DNA of 44,127 nt from Lachnospiraceae bacterium (GTDB lineage: Bacteria; Bacillota; Clostridia; Lachnospirales; Lachnospiraceae): positions 1 to 44,127 of the forward strand of contig JAIKZD010000082.1 of the NCBI GenBank assembly GCA_024682555.1, written 5' to 3'. Positions 25,549 to 34,713 of the stretch are shown piece after piece. The position numbers and the translations under genes were made by a program. The notes beneath the pieces are model-generated. The model did not search any database and was not told where the DNA came from. It saw only the letters and a list, made by a program, of their open reading frames with translations. How positions within the stretch are numbered: the stretch's first letter is position 1; each line of letters starts with the position of its first letter.

Positions 25549-26436
25549 TTACACCTTGTCCGTTGCAGCTTCTCCGAAGAGTCCCTGCGGTTTGAATATG
25601 AGAATGATAATCAGAAGCGCGAAAGTAAACGCATCCGAGAATACCGAAACATCCCAGGCAGAGGGAAGACCCTTGATTATGGTCTCGCAAATGCCGATAA
25701 GAAATGCTCCGATAACTGCCCCGGGTATGGATCCGATCCCGCCGAACACGGCGGCCACGAAAGCCTTTAACCCCGGCATGGCTCCGGCTGTGGGTGTGAT
25801 GGCCGGATAATTGGTAAAGAAAAGGACCGATCCCACTGCTGCCAGAGCGGACCCGATAACGAAGGTCACCGAGATCACCCAGTTGATCCTTATCCCCATC
25901 AGACGGCTCGTCTCAAAATCCTTGGATACCGCACGCATGGCCATTCCGACCTTGGTACGGTTGATAAGAAGACTCAGGGCGAACATTAAGATGAATACAA
26001 GAAAAGGAGTTATGATGACAACCCACTTTGTCTGCGTTCCCGCCACACCTATGGTGCTTGAAAGGAAGGGAATGGAAGGATAGGTCATGGGCTGTCCGCC
26101 GGTAATATAGGTTGCGGTATTCTGCAAAAGATAGCTGACACCGATCGCAGAGATCATGACAGACATCCTGGGTGCGCTCCGAAGCGGTCTGTAAGCCATG
26201 CGTTCGATCATAAATCCCAGAACAACGGTCAGTATGATGACAAGCGGTACCGATACGGAAACAGGCAGTGTCGCGGTAAAATAGATCCCCATAAGTCCCG
26301 CTACCATGAACACATCGCCATGGGCAAAGTTTATCAGGCGCAGTATTCCGTAAACCAGTGTATATCCTATCGCTATCAGTGCATATTGTCCGCCCACCGA
26401 TATGCCGGAGAGCAGTACCGAAATGACGTATTCCAT
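25549..26436 (-). CDS. livH: Branched-chain amino-acid ABC permease
   Basis: 295 residues, all-helical. GQYALIAIGYTLVYGILRLINFAHGD is the LivH signature at the N-terminus, and MGIRINWVISVTFVIGSALAAVG is the conserved coupling region. It pairs with LivM as the membrane channel. It lies 98 nt after the binding-protein gene, separated from it by a strong stem-loop. Confidence 0.95.
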   Translation of the reverse strand: MEYVISVLLSGISVGGQYALIAIGYTLVYGILRLINFAHGDVFMVAGLMGIYFTATLPVSVSVPLVIILTVVLGFMIERMAYRPLRSAPRMSVMISAIGVSYLLQNTATYITGGQPMTYPSIPFLSSTIGVAGTQTKWVVIITPFLVFILMFALSLLINRTKVGMAMRAVSKDFETSRLMGIRINWVISVTFVIGSALAAVGSVLFFTNYPAITPTAGAMPGLKAFVAAVFGGIGSIPGAVIGAFLIGICETIIKGLPSAWDVSVFSDAFTFALLIIILIFKPQGLFGEAATDKV

Positions 26437-26467
26437 AAAAACAGTCCTTTATCAGATAAAATCATAT

Positions 26468-26504
26468 GCGGGTTTACTTAAACGGATCGTCTGAGTAAAC
26501 CCGC
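26468..26504. repeat. Stem-loop with perfect 11-bp arms between the binding-protein gene and livH
   Basis: GCGGGTTTACT and AGTAAACCCGC enclose a 15-nt loop. A T-run follows only on the plus strand, so for the minus-strand operon it is not a canonical terminator. It may stabilise the binding-protein mRNA 3' end and lower livHMGF expression. Confidence 0.7.
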
Positions 26505-26534
26505 TTTTTCTTGGTTAAATGATCTTTTTAAGAT

Positions 26535-27743
26535 TTATTTTCCGGATCCGGTCTGAACCTTTTCAAATGCCCAGGTGCCCGAAGCGGTATCTGCGGTCTT
26601 GATATAAGCCGTATCTCTTACCGCATCACCGATCTCATCAAATGCTATTGAACCGGAAACACCGTCATACTTAACGGAAGGGATAGCTGCCTTGATGGCT
26701 GCCTTGTCTCCGGAACCTGCTGCCTTGATGGCCTCAAGAGCAACATAATATGCATCATAACCCATTGCGGTAACCGCTGCTATGGTATCGTTTCCGCCGT
26801 TTGCTGCAAGCGCATCGGAATTGCCGTTGATGTAATCCTTGATACCCTTATCAAACTTCTCGGAACCGCCCTCCTGATAGAAGGTGGAAACATAAAGCTG
26901 AAGGTTGGTTCCCTTTGTTGCCTCAAGAACCATGTTGTCATCAAGCGTATCGGATCCGAGGAAAGGGATTCCGATATCAAGTGAATTTGCCTGCTCCATG
27001 ATCTGTTTTGCATAGGCAATGGAAACAGGGGTAAAGATAACGTCTGCGCCTTCACTCTTTGCCTTGTTGAGGTAAGATGTGAAGTCCGAATTGTTTGTAG
27101 GGAATGAGTCGGTAATAACCTCGCCGCCTGCTGCTTCAAATACCTGCTTGAAGAATACGCAGAGACCCTGGTCATATTCATTACCGTTCTCGCCAAGGCA
27201 GTAAGCCTTCTTGGCGTTGAATTTTTCCATTGCAAAGTTGGCTAAAACATCTGCCTGGAAATCATCAAGGAAACAGATCCTGAAATAGTAATCATTTCCT
27301 GCCGTAACATTGGGGTTTGTGCAGGTAACGCCGATAGCGGCAAGGCCTGCCTCTTCAAACTTGGGACCGCCGGCCATTGATACGCCCGAGCCATAGGAAC
27401 CGAGTATGAGTGAAACGTCTTTTCCGACAAGTTCGGATGCAGCGGAAGGAGCCTTGTCCGCACTTGATCCGTTGTCAGCCATAACAAGCTCAACATTGTA
27501 TGTCTTTCCGCCCACTTCAACGGTAGGGGTCTCGGAATTTGCAAACTGCATTCCGAGGATCTCTTTCTTTCCGCCTGATGCAGAGTCACCGGTTGAAGGC
27601 TCGAACACACCGATCTTTATGGTATCGCCTGACGAACCCGAAGATGAGGCATCAGCTGACCCTGAAGTTGCTGCGGTTCCCGCACATGCCGTAAGTCCGA
27701 ACAGCATGACACCTGTCATAAGCAAAGAAACAATCTTCTTCAT
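26535..27743 (-). CDS. livK: Branched-chain amino-acid-type substrate-binding lipoprotein
   Basis: 402 residues from the ATG at 27743, which has AAGGAGG upstream. The signal peptide has lipobox L17-T18-A19-C20, then a Ser/Gly-rich linker. The mature protein has the type I periplasmic-binding fold of LivJ/LivK: IKIGVFEPSTGDSASGGKKEILGMQFA, LILGSYGSGVSMAGGP, YYFRICFLDDFQADVLANFA and GYDAYYVALEAI. It captures amino acids outside the membrane and delivers them to LivHM. It is the first gene behind a consensus promoter, which suits the excess of binding protein needed. The exact amino acid cannot be read from sequence. Confidence 0.92.
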   Translation of the reverse strand: MKKIVSLLMTGVMLFGLTACAGTAATSGSADASSSGSSGDTIKIGVFEPSTGDSASGGKKEILGMQFANSETPTVEVGGKTYNVELVMADNGSSADKAPSAASELVGKDVSLILGSYGSGVSMAGGPKFEEAGLAAIGVTCTNPNVTAGNDYYFRICFLDDFQADVLANFAMEKFNAKKAYCLGENGNEYDQGLCVFFKQVFEAAGGEVITDSFPTNNSDFTSYLNKAKSEGADVIFTPVSIAYAKQIMEQANSLDIGIPFLGSDTLDDNMVLEATKGTNLQLYVSTFYQEGGSEKFDKGIKDYINGNSDALAANGGNDTIAAVTAMGYDAYYVALEAIKAAGSGDKAAIKAAIPSVKYDGVSGSIAFDEIGDAVRDTAYIKTADTASGTWAFEKVQTGSGK

Positions 27744-27769
27744 AATTACCCTCCTTAAAAACATTTGTT

Positions 27770-27797
27770 AGGCATGTCCTCATCACATGACATACCT
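27770..27797. promoter_or_regulatory. Dyad at the transcription start of the liv operon, operator or 5' stem-loop
   Basis: Minus strand AGGTATGTC and GACATGCCT arms (9 bp with one G.U pair in RNA) around a 10-nt spacer. The first base lies about 6 nt after the -10, so the dyad starts at +1. Confidence 0.55.
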
Positions 27798-27802
27798 ATG
27801 GA

Positions 27803-27831
27803 ATTATAATTGTTTTTTTATATAATGTCAA
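27803..27831 (-). promoter_or_regulatory. Consensus promoter of the liv operon
   Basis: Minus strand TTGACA (27826-27831), 17-nt spacer, TATAAT (27803-27808): both hexamers match the sigma-A consensus exactly at optimal spacing, in an AT-rich region. The start would be near 27796. Confidence 0.9.
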
Positions 27832-27855
27832 AAAGAACGGCCCAAAAAAAGAAGT

Positions 27856-27886
27856 AAAAAAGAGGATGCCCGTAAGGACATCCCCT
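27856..27886 (-). terminator. Intrinsic terminator after the HtrA gene
   Basis: Minus strand GGGGATGTCC, four-base loop, GGGCATCCTC, then TTTTTT. It lies about 40 nt past the stop codon and just before the liv promoter region. Confidence 0.9.
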
Positions 27887-27927
27887 TTATCTCAAACGAT
27901 CCTTTTATTTTTTTGACAGATCCCGGA

Positions 27928-29508
27928 TCAATGGTCAAATCCCCATGAACCGAAACCGTTTCCGCCGTTTCCGAAGTTAAAATAGAATCCCTTTGAATTA
28001 CCGTCGTTAAACCAGTCCGATATATCATCCATATCGTTTTCTTCTTCGGGCTCCTTCACTTCACCGGATTCTTTTTTATCCTCCGTATCCTTCTTATCCT
28101 CTTCGCTCTGCTTCTGCTTAGCCGGATCAAGCTCGGTACCCTTTCTGCTTCCCAGGGTGATGTTCACGGTCTGCTCTTCGTATTCGCCGTCCTTTGATCT
28201 TAATATGATCATTTCCACTTCTTCTCCGGCCTTGTAATACTTAAGCTGGTTTTTAAGATCGGACATTGAGGTTACCGTAAGTCCGTCAAATTTCTTGATG
28301 ACATCACTCTTTTTGATACCGGCCTTGTCGGCAGGTGATCCCTCGGTTACGGCCGTTACATATACACCTTCGGGGATTCCCAGAGCGGTCGCATACTCTT
28401 CGGGTACATCTATGTTGCTTGCTATTCCGAGATATCCTATATCCTCCTCGGATACGACTTCCCTGCTCGATCTGTTCATCAGCTCGTTAAAGATGGGCAT
28501 TGCCTTTGATACCGGGATCGCATATCCGATTCCCTCAACCCTTGAGGATGCAAGCTTTGCGGAGTTGATGCCTATTACCTGGCCGTCCATGTTCAAAAGC
28601 GCTCCGCCCGAGTTACCGGGGTTAATGGCCGCATCTGTCTGAATAAGGCTCGAATAGGTGGTATTTTCTATATTAAGGTCACGGTTTAAAGCGGATACGA
28701 TACCCGAGGTTACCGACTGACCGTATCCCATTGCATTACCTATTGCAATAACGGGCTCACCGATCACAAGTGAATCCGAATCACCTATTTCCGCAAGAGC
28801 GATAACACTCTTTGTTTCCTCCGGAACATCCTCCTTCTTAACCGCTATTACCGCAAGGTCATCACCGGGATCGTTTCCCTTTATCTCTGCCGATACCACC
28901 GCATCATCCACAAATCCAACCGTCAGGTCATTTGCGCCTTCAACAACGTGGTTGTTCGTGATTATCAGGTATTCGTCCTCATTCTCGCCTATGATGATTC
29001 CCGAGCCTGCGCTTTCGCTCTCAAACTGCTGCACACCATAACCGAACATCATCCTTACTTCCTGTATGCTCTTGTTCGTTATGGAAACGACGGTGGGCAT
29101 AACCTTTTCAGCTACCTCGGAAACATCATACACCGTTGAGATCGTTCCGGTCTTTGAGGTGGTCGTTGCCGGTGCGGTAACTACCTTGTTCTCTGCCTTC
29201 TGTGTCGAAGCATCTTTCTGTGCGGCCTCAGACTCGTCCGTTACCGTTTTTGGGAAAAATCTTGCCTGGATCCTGTCGGTTGCGATATCCACAAGCTTAA
29301 AGGATACTGCAGCTAAGATCCCGAAGGCGATACCGCAGCCTGCCGCTATAAAGAATTTCTTTCCTGAAGCCTTTCCTGCTGCCTTCTTTGCTCTCTTCTG
29401 TTCTTCACTTATCCTTTTTGCATCATTATATCCGGATGATGCCAAAGGAGCCGTACCGTTTACATTTTCTTTCACATCATGTTTGTCATAATCATAAGAT
29501 TCATACAT
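27928..29508 (-). CDS. htrA: HtrA/DegP-family membrane-anchored serine protease
   Basis: 526 residues from the ATG at 29508, chosen because GAGGAG lies about 7 nt upstream. The chain has a charged cytoplasmic N-terminus, one transmembrane helix (about 51-70), a linker, then a trypsin-like domain with His187 (IITNNHVV), Asp217 (GDDLAV) and Ser300 (NPGNSGGAL). One PDZ domain follows (YLGIASNIDVPEEYATALGI...GSPADKAGIKKSDVIKKFDG). The protease degrades or refolds damaged proteins outside the membrane. The C-terminus is unusual: an acidic Lys/Glu linker, then a Gly/Asn/Phe-rich tail (GFYFNFGNGGNGFGSWGF) not normally present. It is a single-gene unit ended by a strong terminator. Confidence 0.94.
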   Translation of the reverse strand: MYESYDYDKHDVKENVNGTAPLASSGYNDAKRISEEQKRAKKAAGKASGKKFFIAAGCGIAFGILAAVSFKLVDIATDRIQARFFPKTVTDESEAAQKDASTQKAENKVVTAPATTTSKTGTISTVYDVSEVAEKVMPTVVSITNKSIQEVRMMFGYGVQQFESESAGSGIIIGENEDEYLIITNNHVVEGANDLTVGFVDDAVVSAEIKGNDPGDDLAVIAVKKEDVPEETKSVIALAEIGDSDSLVIGEPVIAIGNAMGYGQSVTSGIVSALNRDLNIENTTYSSLIQTDAAINPGNSGGALLNMDGQVIGINSAKLASSRVEGIGYAIPVSKAMPIFNELMNRSSREVVSEEDIGYLGIASNIDVPEEYATALGIPEGVYVTAVTEGSPADKAGIKKSDVIKKFDGLTVTSMSDLKNQLKYYKAGEEVEMIILRSKDGEYEEQTVNITLGSRKGTELDPAKQKQSEEDKKDTEDKKESGEVKEPEEENDMDDISDWFNDGNSKGFYFNFGNGGNGFGSWGFDH

Positions 29509-29651
29509 AGCATTCTCCTCACTTTCCACAGGTCTGCCGCTCTCTTCTTTCCGCCTGCATTTTGAATTCTATGCCTGAATTGTGATCTGAATGTAGTAAA
29601 AATGTGTTTTTTCTGTGAACTGATCTTCAAGCCGGATGGATCCGTTCTTTC

Positions 29652-31280
29652 CTACATTCCTACGGTAATGGCCTCCTGGACGGGGGTATGGTAATCAAGC
29701 TCATCGATCTGGCTGCCTATGGTGTCGGCAAGCTCCTTCAGAGTCGCATCGGGATCGGCCCCGTTCCAAACCTTTGTGAAGGCGATCTCAAGCTGCACCC
29801 AGAAATCGCTGGCTTCCACCATTTTGGGCAGGGGAACCGACTTCTCGTATTCCGCGGCAATGTTTGAGATCTCCGGATTGTCAAAAGAAATGTATTTTCT
29901 GCAGGGGATCTTCCCTGATTTTCTGTAAAGGTTGTCTGCCTTGGTATAGGCAATATAATGGGCAAAGGTCATGGCTATGTCTGCCTTGTCGGAATATCCG
30001 TTTACCACAACGGAATTGGTGACCGACATGCCTCTTGCCTTAAGGGTCGTGCTGATATCGGGAAGAACGGCAACCCCGTATTCAAATTCAAAGCTTCCCT
30101 CAGCCTTTGCCTGTTCTATTCTTGCTATGGCATCCGTGGTGGCTACGGTAAATACCAGTTTTCCGTCTATGAAGTCCTGAAGGATCGAATCATAGCTTAC
30201 ATCCTTGGTATCAATGGAAAAATACTGGTTCATGTCCTGATATACGGACAGACAGTCAACCGCCTGCTGGTTGTAGATATTGAAAATGGTATTGTCATCT
30301 CCGTGCTCGCCGCCTACCGACATGTAGTTGCCCACAAAGAAATAATTATAGAAAACATCGGTGACGTCCCATTTGAAAACGGCCTCCACCGTATCGGGAG
30401 CATCATAGTTATTCGCAAAGGTGGTGATATCCGTTATGGTGGCGGGTATCATGGTGGCAAGCCTTTCAAGGACCTGGGGATCGCTTGTCTGATCCTCATC
30501 GCCCATGGGATCGGACTCCTCCTCAAGTGCGGCCACAGCCTCTTCCACCTCTTCATCGCTCACTTCGATGGTCTCTGCCACTTCCTTTTCCCCATCCGGC
30601 ATTTCATCGGGTTCCGGAATGCTCTCATCCTCTATCTTCTGTTTGGCTATATTGGCCATGTAGGTCTTGTTGTATAAAAGATAATTGGTCTCGTAATAGA
30701 ACGGATATCCCACAACCTTATCACTGCAGGTCACGGCATTGATGGCTGTCTGGGGATAATTCGAAGGAACCACCACAACCTCCGCATCGGTAACGGGAAC
30801 CGCAAGTCCCGCGTAGTATGCCTTTAAAAGATTGTCATGGGGAGTGATGTAAATATCCGGAGGAGCGGTTTTTTCCTCACCCTCCTTGGCAGGCTCGTCC
30901 GCATACACCGAAGCTTTATTTATCTGCTCAAGGAGTTCCACACCCGAAACAAGCACCGGATCGATCTTTATCCCGTGCTCGCCCTGAAATGAAAGAGCCT
31001 CCGATTCAAGATATTCTTTCAGGCTCTCATCCGCATACCATAATGTGATCGTATCGGAAAAACGAAGGTCGGGCTGTTCTTCACTGTTTACAAGGGAGCC
31101 CGCTCCTTCGACCGCCGTCTGGAAAAAGTCCGTACTTTCCCCGTCCGATGCGGCATTTTCTTCCTTATCAGTGTCCGTTATCCTGTAAGCCCGGTCCGTT
31201 GTCGTCGTTGCCCTCAGCATTATGAAACCGAGGAAAAGAAGGATAAAGACCGCGGCAAACCACTTTTGTCCTTTGCTCAT
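29652..31280 (-). CDS. Membrane-anchored extracellular solute-binding protein
   Basis: 542 residues. The N-terminal helix (WFAAVFILLFLGFIML) has no lipobox cysteine, so the protein is probably held by an uncleaved anchor. The rest follows the family 1 (maltose-binding-type) fold: ITLWYADESLKEYLESEALSFQ, PDIYITPHDNLLKAYYAG, YPFYYETNYLLYNKTYM and IDGKLVFTVATTDAIARIEQA. An acidic insert at about 225-275, very rich in Glu and Asp, interrupts the usual fold. The ATG overlaps the argD stop by 4 nt, yet no permease or ATPase gene is near. Ligand unknown; a peptide, sugar or amino-acid derivative is possible. Confidence 0.82.
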   Translation of the reverse strand: MSKGQKWFAAVFILLFLGFIMLRATTTTDRAYRITDTDKEENAASDGESTDFFQTAVEGAGSLVNSEEQPDLRFSDTITLWYADESLKEYLESEALSFQGEHGIKIDPVLVSGVELLEQINKASVYADEPAKEGEEKTAPPDIYITPHDNLLKAYYAGLAVPVTDAEVVVVPSNYPQTAINAVTCSDKVVGYPFYYETNYLLYNKTYMANIAKQKIEDESIPEPDEMPDGEKEVAETIEVSDEEVEEAVAALEEESDPMGDEDQTSDPQVLERLATMIPATITDITTFANNYDAPDTVEAVFKWDVTDVFYNYFFVGNYMSVGGEHGDDNTIFNIYNQQAVDCLSVYQDMNQYFSIDTKDVSYDSILQDFIDGKLVFTVATTDAIARIEQAKAEGSFEFEYGVAVLPDISTTLKARGMSVTNSVVVNGYSDKADIAMTFAHYIAYTKADNLYRKSGKIPCRKYISFDNPEISNIAAEYEKSVPLPKMVEASDFWVQLEIAFTKVWNGADPDATLKELADTIGSQIDELDYHTPVQEAITVGM

Positions 31281-32470
31281 AATGACCTTTCCAGTTTATC
31301 CGTCATTTCATCTATGTCATCCTTTGTGATGATAAGAGGCGGAACAAGCCTTAAAACATTGCCCGAAGCGGAGATCACCACAAGTCCGTTTTCAAGGGCT
31401 TTTTTACAGACCTCAGAAACAGGCTTTGTATCGTCAAACTCGATACCGGCAATAAGTCCCTTTCCCCTTACGTCCTTAATAATAGGATATTTACCCTTAA
31501 GAACCTCAAGCTTCTCTTTAAGATATGCTCCGGTCTCATTTACGTTTTTCAGTATATCAAGTTCCCCGAACTGACCGATGACCGCATTTATGGCCGCAGC
31601 CGCAAAAGGATTTCCGCCGTAGGTCGTCCCGTGATCTCCCGGCTTTAACGAGTTCTGTGCGGTCTTTTCGTTCATGAGAAAAGCCCCCACGGGAATGCCG
31701 CATCCGAGACCCTTTGCAAGGGTCAGGACATCGGGTTTTATTCCGAAATACTCGTAGGCAAACATCTTTCCGCTCCTGCCCATTCCGCACTGTATCTCGT
31801 CAAGTATCATCAGTATATCGTTATCATCGCAGAGCTTTCTGATACCCTTTATGAAATCCCCGGTTCCCGGATGTATGCCGCCCTCGCCCTGTATCGTCTC
31901 TAAAATGATGGCACAGGTCTTATGGTTTATGAGGGATTTAACGCTTTCAAGATCGTTGTAGACAGCATATTTTATATTACCGATCATGGGCAGGAAGGGA
32001 TCCCTGTATGCTTTGGTCCCCGTTACGCTTAAGGCCCCCATGGTCCTTCCGTGGAAGGAATGATCCATGGCGATTATCTCGTGATCCGTGGTTCCGTCTT
32101 TTAAAAAGGCATATTTACGTGCGGTCTTAATGGCGCCCTCAACGGCCTCGGCTCCGGAATTTGTAAAGAACACCCGGTCAAGCCCGGTTATCTTCTTTAA
32201 CGCCCCTGCAGCCTTTATGGCCGGTTCATTGTAATAAAGGTTTGAGGTATGGGTGATCTTATCGATCTGGTCTTTCAGTTCATTTTTCCATGCTTCGTTC
32301 CCGTATCCGAGTGCATGAACCGCAATACCCGCACAGAAATCCAGATATTCTTTTCCATCGGTATCGTAAAGCCTTACACCCTCCCCGTGGTCAAATACCA
32401 CCGGAAACCTGTTATATGTATGCAGAAGATCACGTTCCGCAGTATTTATCATTTCAGTCATATTTCCCAT
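31277..32470 (-). CDS. argD: Acetylornithine aminotransferase
   Basis: 397 residues, full length class III PLP aminotransferase. Landmarks are LDFCAGIAVHALGYGNEAW, FFTNSGAEAVEGAIKTARKYA, FHGRTMGALSVTG, LDEIQCGMGRSGKMFAYE and the PLP lysine in LTLAKGLGCGIPVGAFL. It converts N-acetylglutamate semialdehyde and glutamate to N-acetylornithine. A GGGAGG site precedes the ATG. It follows argB by 58 nt and overlaps the next gene. Confidence 0.96.
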   Translation of the reverse strand: MGNMTEMINTAERDLLHTYNRFPVVFDHGEGVRLYDTDGKEYLDFCAGIAVHALGYGNEAWKNELKDQIDKITHTSNLYYNEPAIKAAGALKKITGLDRVFFTNSGAEAVEGAIKTARKYAFLKDGTTDHEIIAMDHSFHGRTMGALSVTGTKAYRDPFLPMIGNIKYAVYNDLESVKSLINHKTCAIILETIQGEGGIHPGTGDFIKGIRKLCDDNDILMILDEIQCGMGRSGKMFAYEYFGIKPDVLTLAKGLGCGIPVGAFLMNEKTAQNSLKPGDHGTTYGGNPFAAAAINAVIGQFGELDILKNVNETGAYLKEKLEVLKGKYPIIKDVRGKGLIAGIEFDDTKPVSEVCKKALENGLVVISASGNVLRLVPPLIITKDDIDEMTDKLERSL

Positions 32471-32528
32471 CTTTTTCCTCCCTGTCTGTCATCCCCTTCC
32501 GACCGCTCACTTTGAGCTTTCGGGCCGG

Positions 32529-33416
32529 TCAATCCTTTAAAAACATTGTTCCGATACCGTTTCTTGTAAATATCTCAAGCAACAGACAGTGCGGTCTTCG
32601 TCCGTCAAGGATATGCACCCGGTTCACGCCGTTTAATATGGCATCAACGCAGTTATTGAGCTTGGGGAGCATGCCGCCTCCGATGAACCCGTCCTCGATG
32701 AGCTTATTCGCCTCAGACACCGTAAGGGTGGATATAAAAGTATCCTTATCCTCCGGATCCTTATATACTCCCTCGATATCGGTAAGAAAAGCAAGCTTGT
32801 CCGCATTCATCGCCTTAGCTATGGCACAGGCCGCATCATCAGCATTTATATTGTAGGTCTGAAAATCCTTGTCAAGTCCTATGGGTGAAACTATGGGAAG
32901 AAAATCATCCTCTAAAAGGTCCTTTAAAATGGTCACATCCACACCGGTTATATTGCCCACAAATCCGATGTCCTTACCGTCGGAATACTTTTTTTCAACG
33001 CTTAAGAGGTTGCCGTCCTTTCCGGAAATGCTGACAGCCTTAACTCCCAGTTCGGATACCATGGACACAAGATCCTTGCCTACCTTTGAAAGGACCATCT
33101 CGGCTATCTCCATGGTCTCCGCATCGGTAACCCTGAGTCCGTTGACAAACTCGGCCTTCTTGCCGACCTTTCCTACCCACCGGCTGATCTCCTTGCCGCC
33201 GCCGTGCACCACGATTGGCTTAAAACCGACAAGCTTGAGAAGAGTGACATCCTTGATCACATTCTTCTGGATCTCGGGATCCGACATCGCGGATCCGCCG
33301 TATTTTACAACGATGACCTTTCTGTTGAACTGCTGGATATAGGGCAGGGCTTCTATCAGTACCTCAGCCTTTGTATAGATCTTTTCGATATCGCCGCGTT
33401 CATCCTTCTGACTCAT
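32529..33416 (-). CDS. argB: Acetylglutamate kinase
   Basis: 295 residues. VVKYGGSAM (ATP site), [24 protein letters not shown] and LTDIEGVY are the hallmarks of the amino-acid kinase family member ArgB. The N-terminal helix extension ([21 protein letters not shown]) is the type linked in other bacteria with hexameric, arginine-inhibited enzymes, so feedback control by arginine is likely. It phosphorylates N-acetylglutamate. Located 44 nt after argJ. Confidence 0.96.
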   Translation of the reverse strand: MSQKDERGDIEKIYTKAEVLIEALPYIQQFNRKVIVVKYGGSAMSDPEIQKNVIKDVTLLKLVGFKPIVVHGGGKEISRWVGKVGKKAEFVNGLRVTDAETMEIAEMVLSKVGKDLVSMVSELGVKAVSISGKDGNLLSVEKKYSDGKDIGFVGNITGVDVTILKDLLEDDFLPIVSPIGLDKDFQTYNINADDAACAIAKAMNADKLAFLTDIEGVYKDPEDKDTFISTLTVSEANKLIEDGFIGGGMLPKLNNCVDAILNGVNRVHILDGRRPHCLLLEIFTRNGIGTMFLKD

Positions 33417-33459
33417 AATATTCCGTCTCCCTTTTTATGTTTTATGATGGTTTTCCCGG

Positions 33460-34683
33460 TCAGCTCCTGTAATCGGCATTGATCTTAACATAATCATATG
33501 AAAGATCACAGCCCCAGGCGGTGGCGCTCTCGGATCCCATCTTCATGTCAACCGTCACCGTAACTTCTTTATCCGACAGTATCTTTGTAGCCTCCTCCTC
33601 GGAAAAATCCGCGGGATCCCCGTCGGAGAACATTAATATCTTCCCGCTCTTACTGCCTATGAACATGTCTATGCCGTCGGGATCAAAGTCTACACCCGAA
33701 TACCCGAGAGCACAGATGATCCTGCCGAAATTGGCGTCATGCCCGAATATGGCAGCCTTCGTAAGCGATGAGGAGATCACGGATCTTGCAAGCTTTCTCG
33801 CGTTTTCTTTGGTATCCGCATTTATCACTGTGGTCTCAAAGAGTGCCGTTGCGCCCTCTCCGTCTGCCGCCATCTTTTTTGCCAGGGTCTCATTCACATA
33901 ATGAAGAGCCTTAACAAAAGTATCATAGGCCTCGCCTTCGCTGTCGATCACCTTATTTTCCGCAAGAGCGTTTGCCATTACCAGGAAGGTATCATTTGTG
34001 GAGGTGTCACCGTCAACGGAGATCATGTTAAAAGTATCCTTAACATCCTCCTTTACGGCTTTTGTGAGCATCTCCTTTGTTATTGAGACATCCGTTGCGA
34101 TATATGCAAGCATGGTGCACATGTTCGGATGGATCATCCCCGAACCTTTGCTCATGCCGCCGATATTTACTGTTTTTCCGTCTATCTCGATCTCAACCGA
34201 CACTTCCTTGGGAACCGTATCCGTGGTCATTATGGCGCGTTCCGCAAGATGTGCGGACTCCGCCGAATCGGATAAGGCAGGAACAAGCTTTTCGATCCCC
34301 GCTTTTATCCTGTCCTTAGGCAGGTTCATTCCGATAACACCCGTGGATCCTATAAGGACGGCATCCCTGGAAATGTTCAGAAGCTCCGCGCATTTATCCG
34401 CCGTTTCCTCGCAGGCCTTCATTCCTTCGCTTTTTGTACATGCGTTTGCTATGCCGGAATTGACCACAACGGCCCGAACCGGACCCGGTCCTTCAACGAT
34501 CCTCATATCCCATTTTACGGGTGCGGCCTTTACCACATTACTCGTAAAGGTTCCCGCCACCACACAGGGAGCTTCCGAATAAAGGAGGGCCATATCGGGC
34601 CTGTCCTTATACTTGATCCCTGCAGCCGTGCCCGCCGCCTTAAATCCTTTTGCCGCCGTTATGCCATGATCGGTTATCTTCAT
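33460..34683 (-). CDS. argJ: Bifunctional ornithine acetyltransferase / N-acetylglutamate synthase
   Basis: 407 residues. The self-cleavage region reads GMSKGSGMIHPNMCTMLAYI: the nucleophile Thr190 is present, with Cys189 in place of the common alanine before it. SGIANACTKSEGMKAC, ISVDGDTSTNDTFLVMANA and FGHDANFGRIICALGYSG are further ArgJ landmarks. The enzyme recycles the acetyl group from acetylornithine to glutamate, so the pathway needs no separate deacetylase. It is the second gene of the arginine unit, 31 nt after the GNAT gene. Whether it also uses acetyl-CoA cannot be told from sequence. Confidence 0.95.
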   Translation of the reverse strand: MKITDHGITAAKGFKAAGTAAGIKYKDRPDMALLYSEAPCVVAGTFTSNVVKAAPVKWDMRIVEGPGPVRAVVVNSGIANACTKSEGMKACEETADKCAELLNISRDAVLIGSTGVIGMNLPKDRIKAGIEKLVPALSDSAESAHLAERAIMTTDTVPKEVSVEIEIDGKTVNIGGMSKGSGMIHPNMCTMLAYIATDVSITKEMLTKAVKEDVKDTFNMISVDGDTSTNDTFLVMANALAENKVIDSEGEAYDTFVKALHYVNETLAKKMAADGEGATALFETTVINADTKENARKLARSVISSSLTKAAIFGHDANFGRIICALGYSGVDFDPDGIDMFIGSKSGKILMFSDGDPADFSEEEATKILSDKEVTVTVDMKMGSESATAWGCDLSYDYVKINADYRS

Positions 34684-34713
34684 GATCCCGTCCTTTCATA
34701 TATGGAAGTATCC

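Noticed and set aside
26468-26504. Terminator of the liv binding-protein gene
   Set aside because: The T-run is on the wrong strand for the minus-strand operon, so only a stem-loop is claimed.
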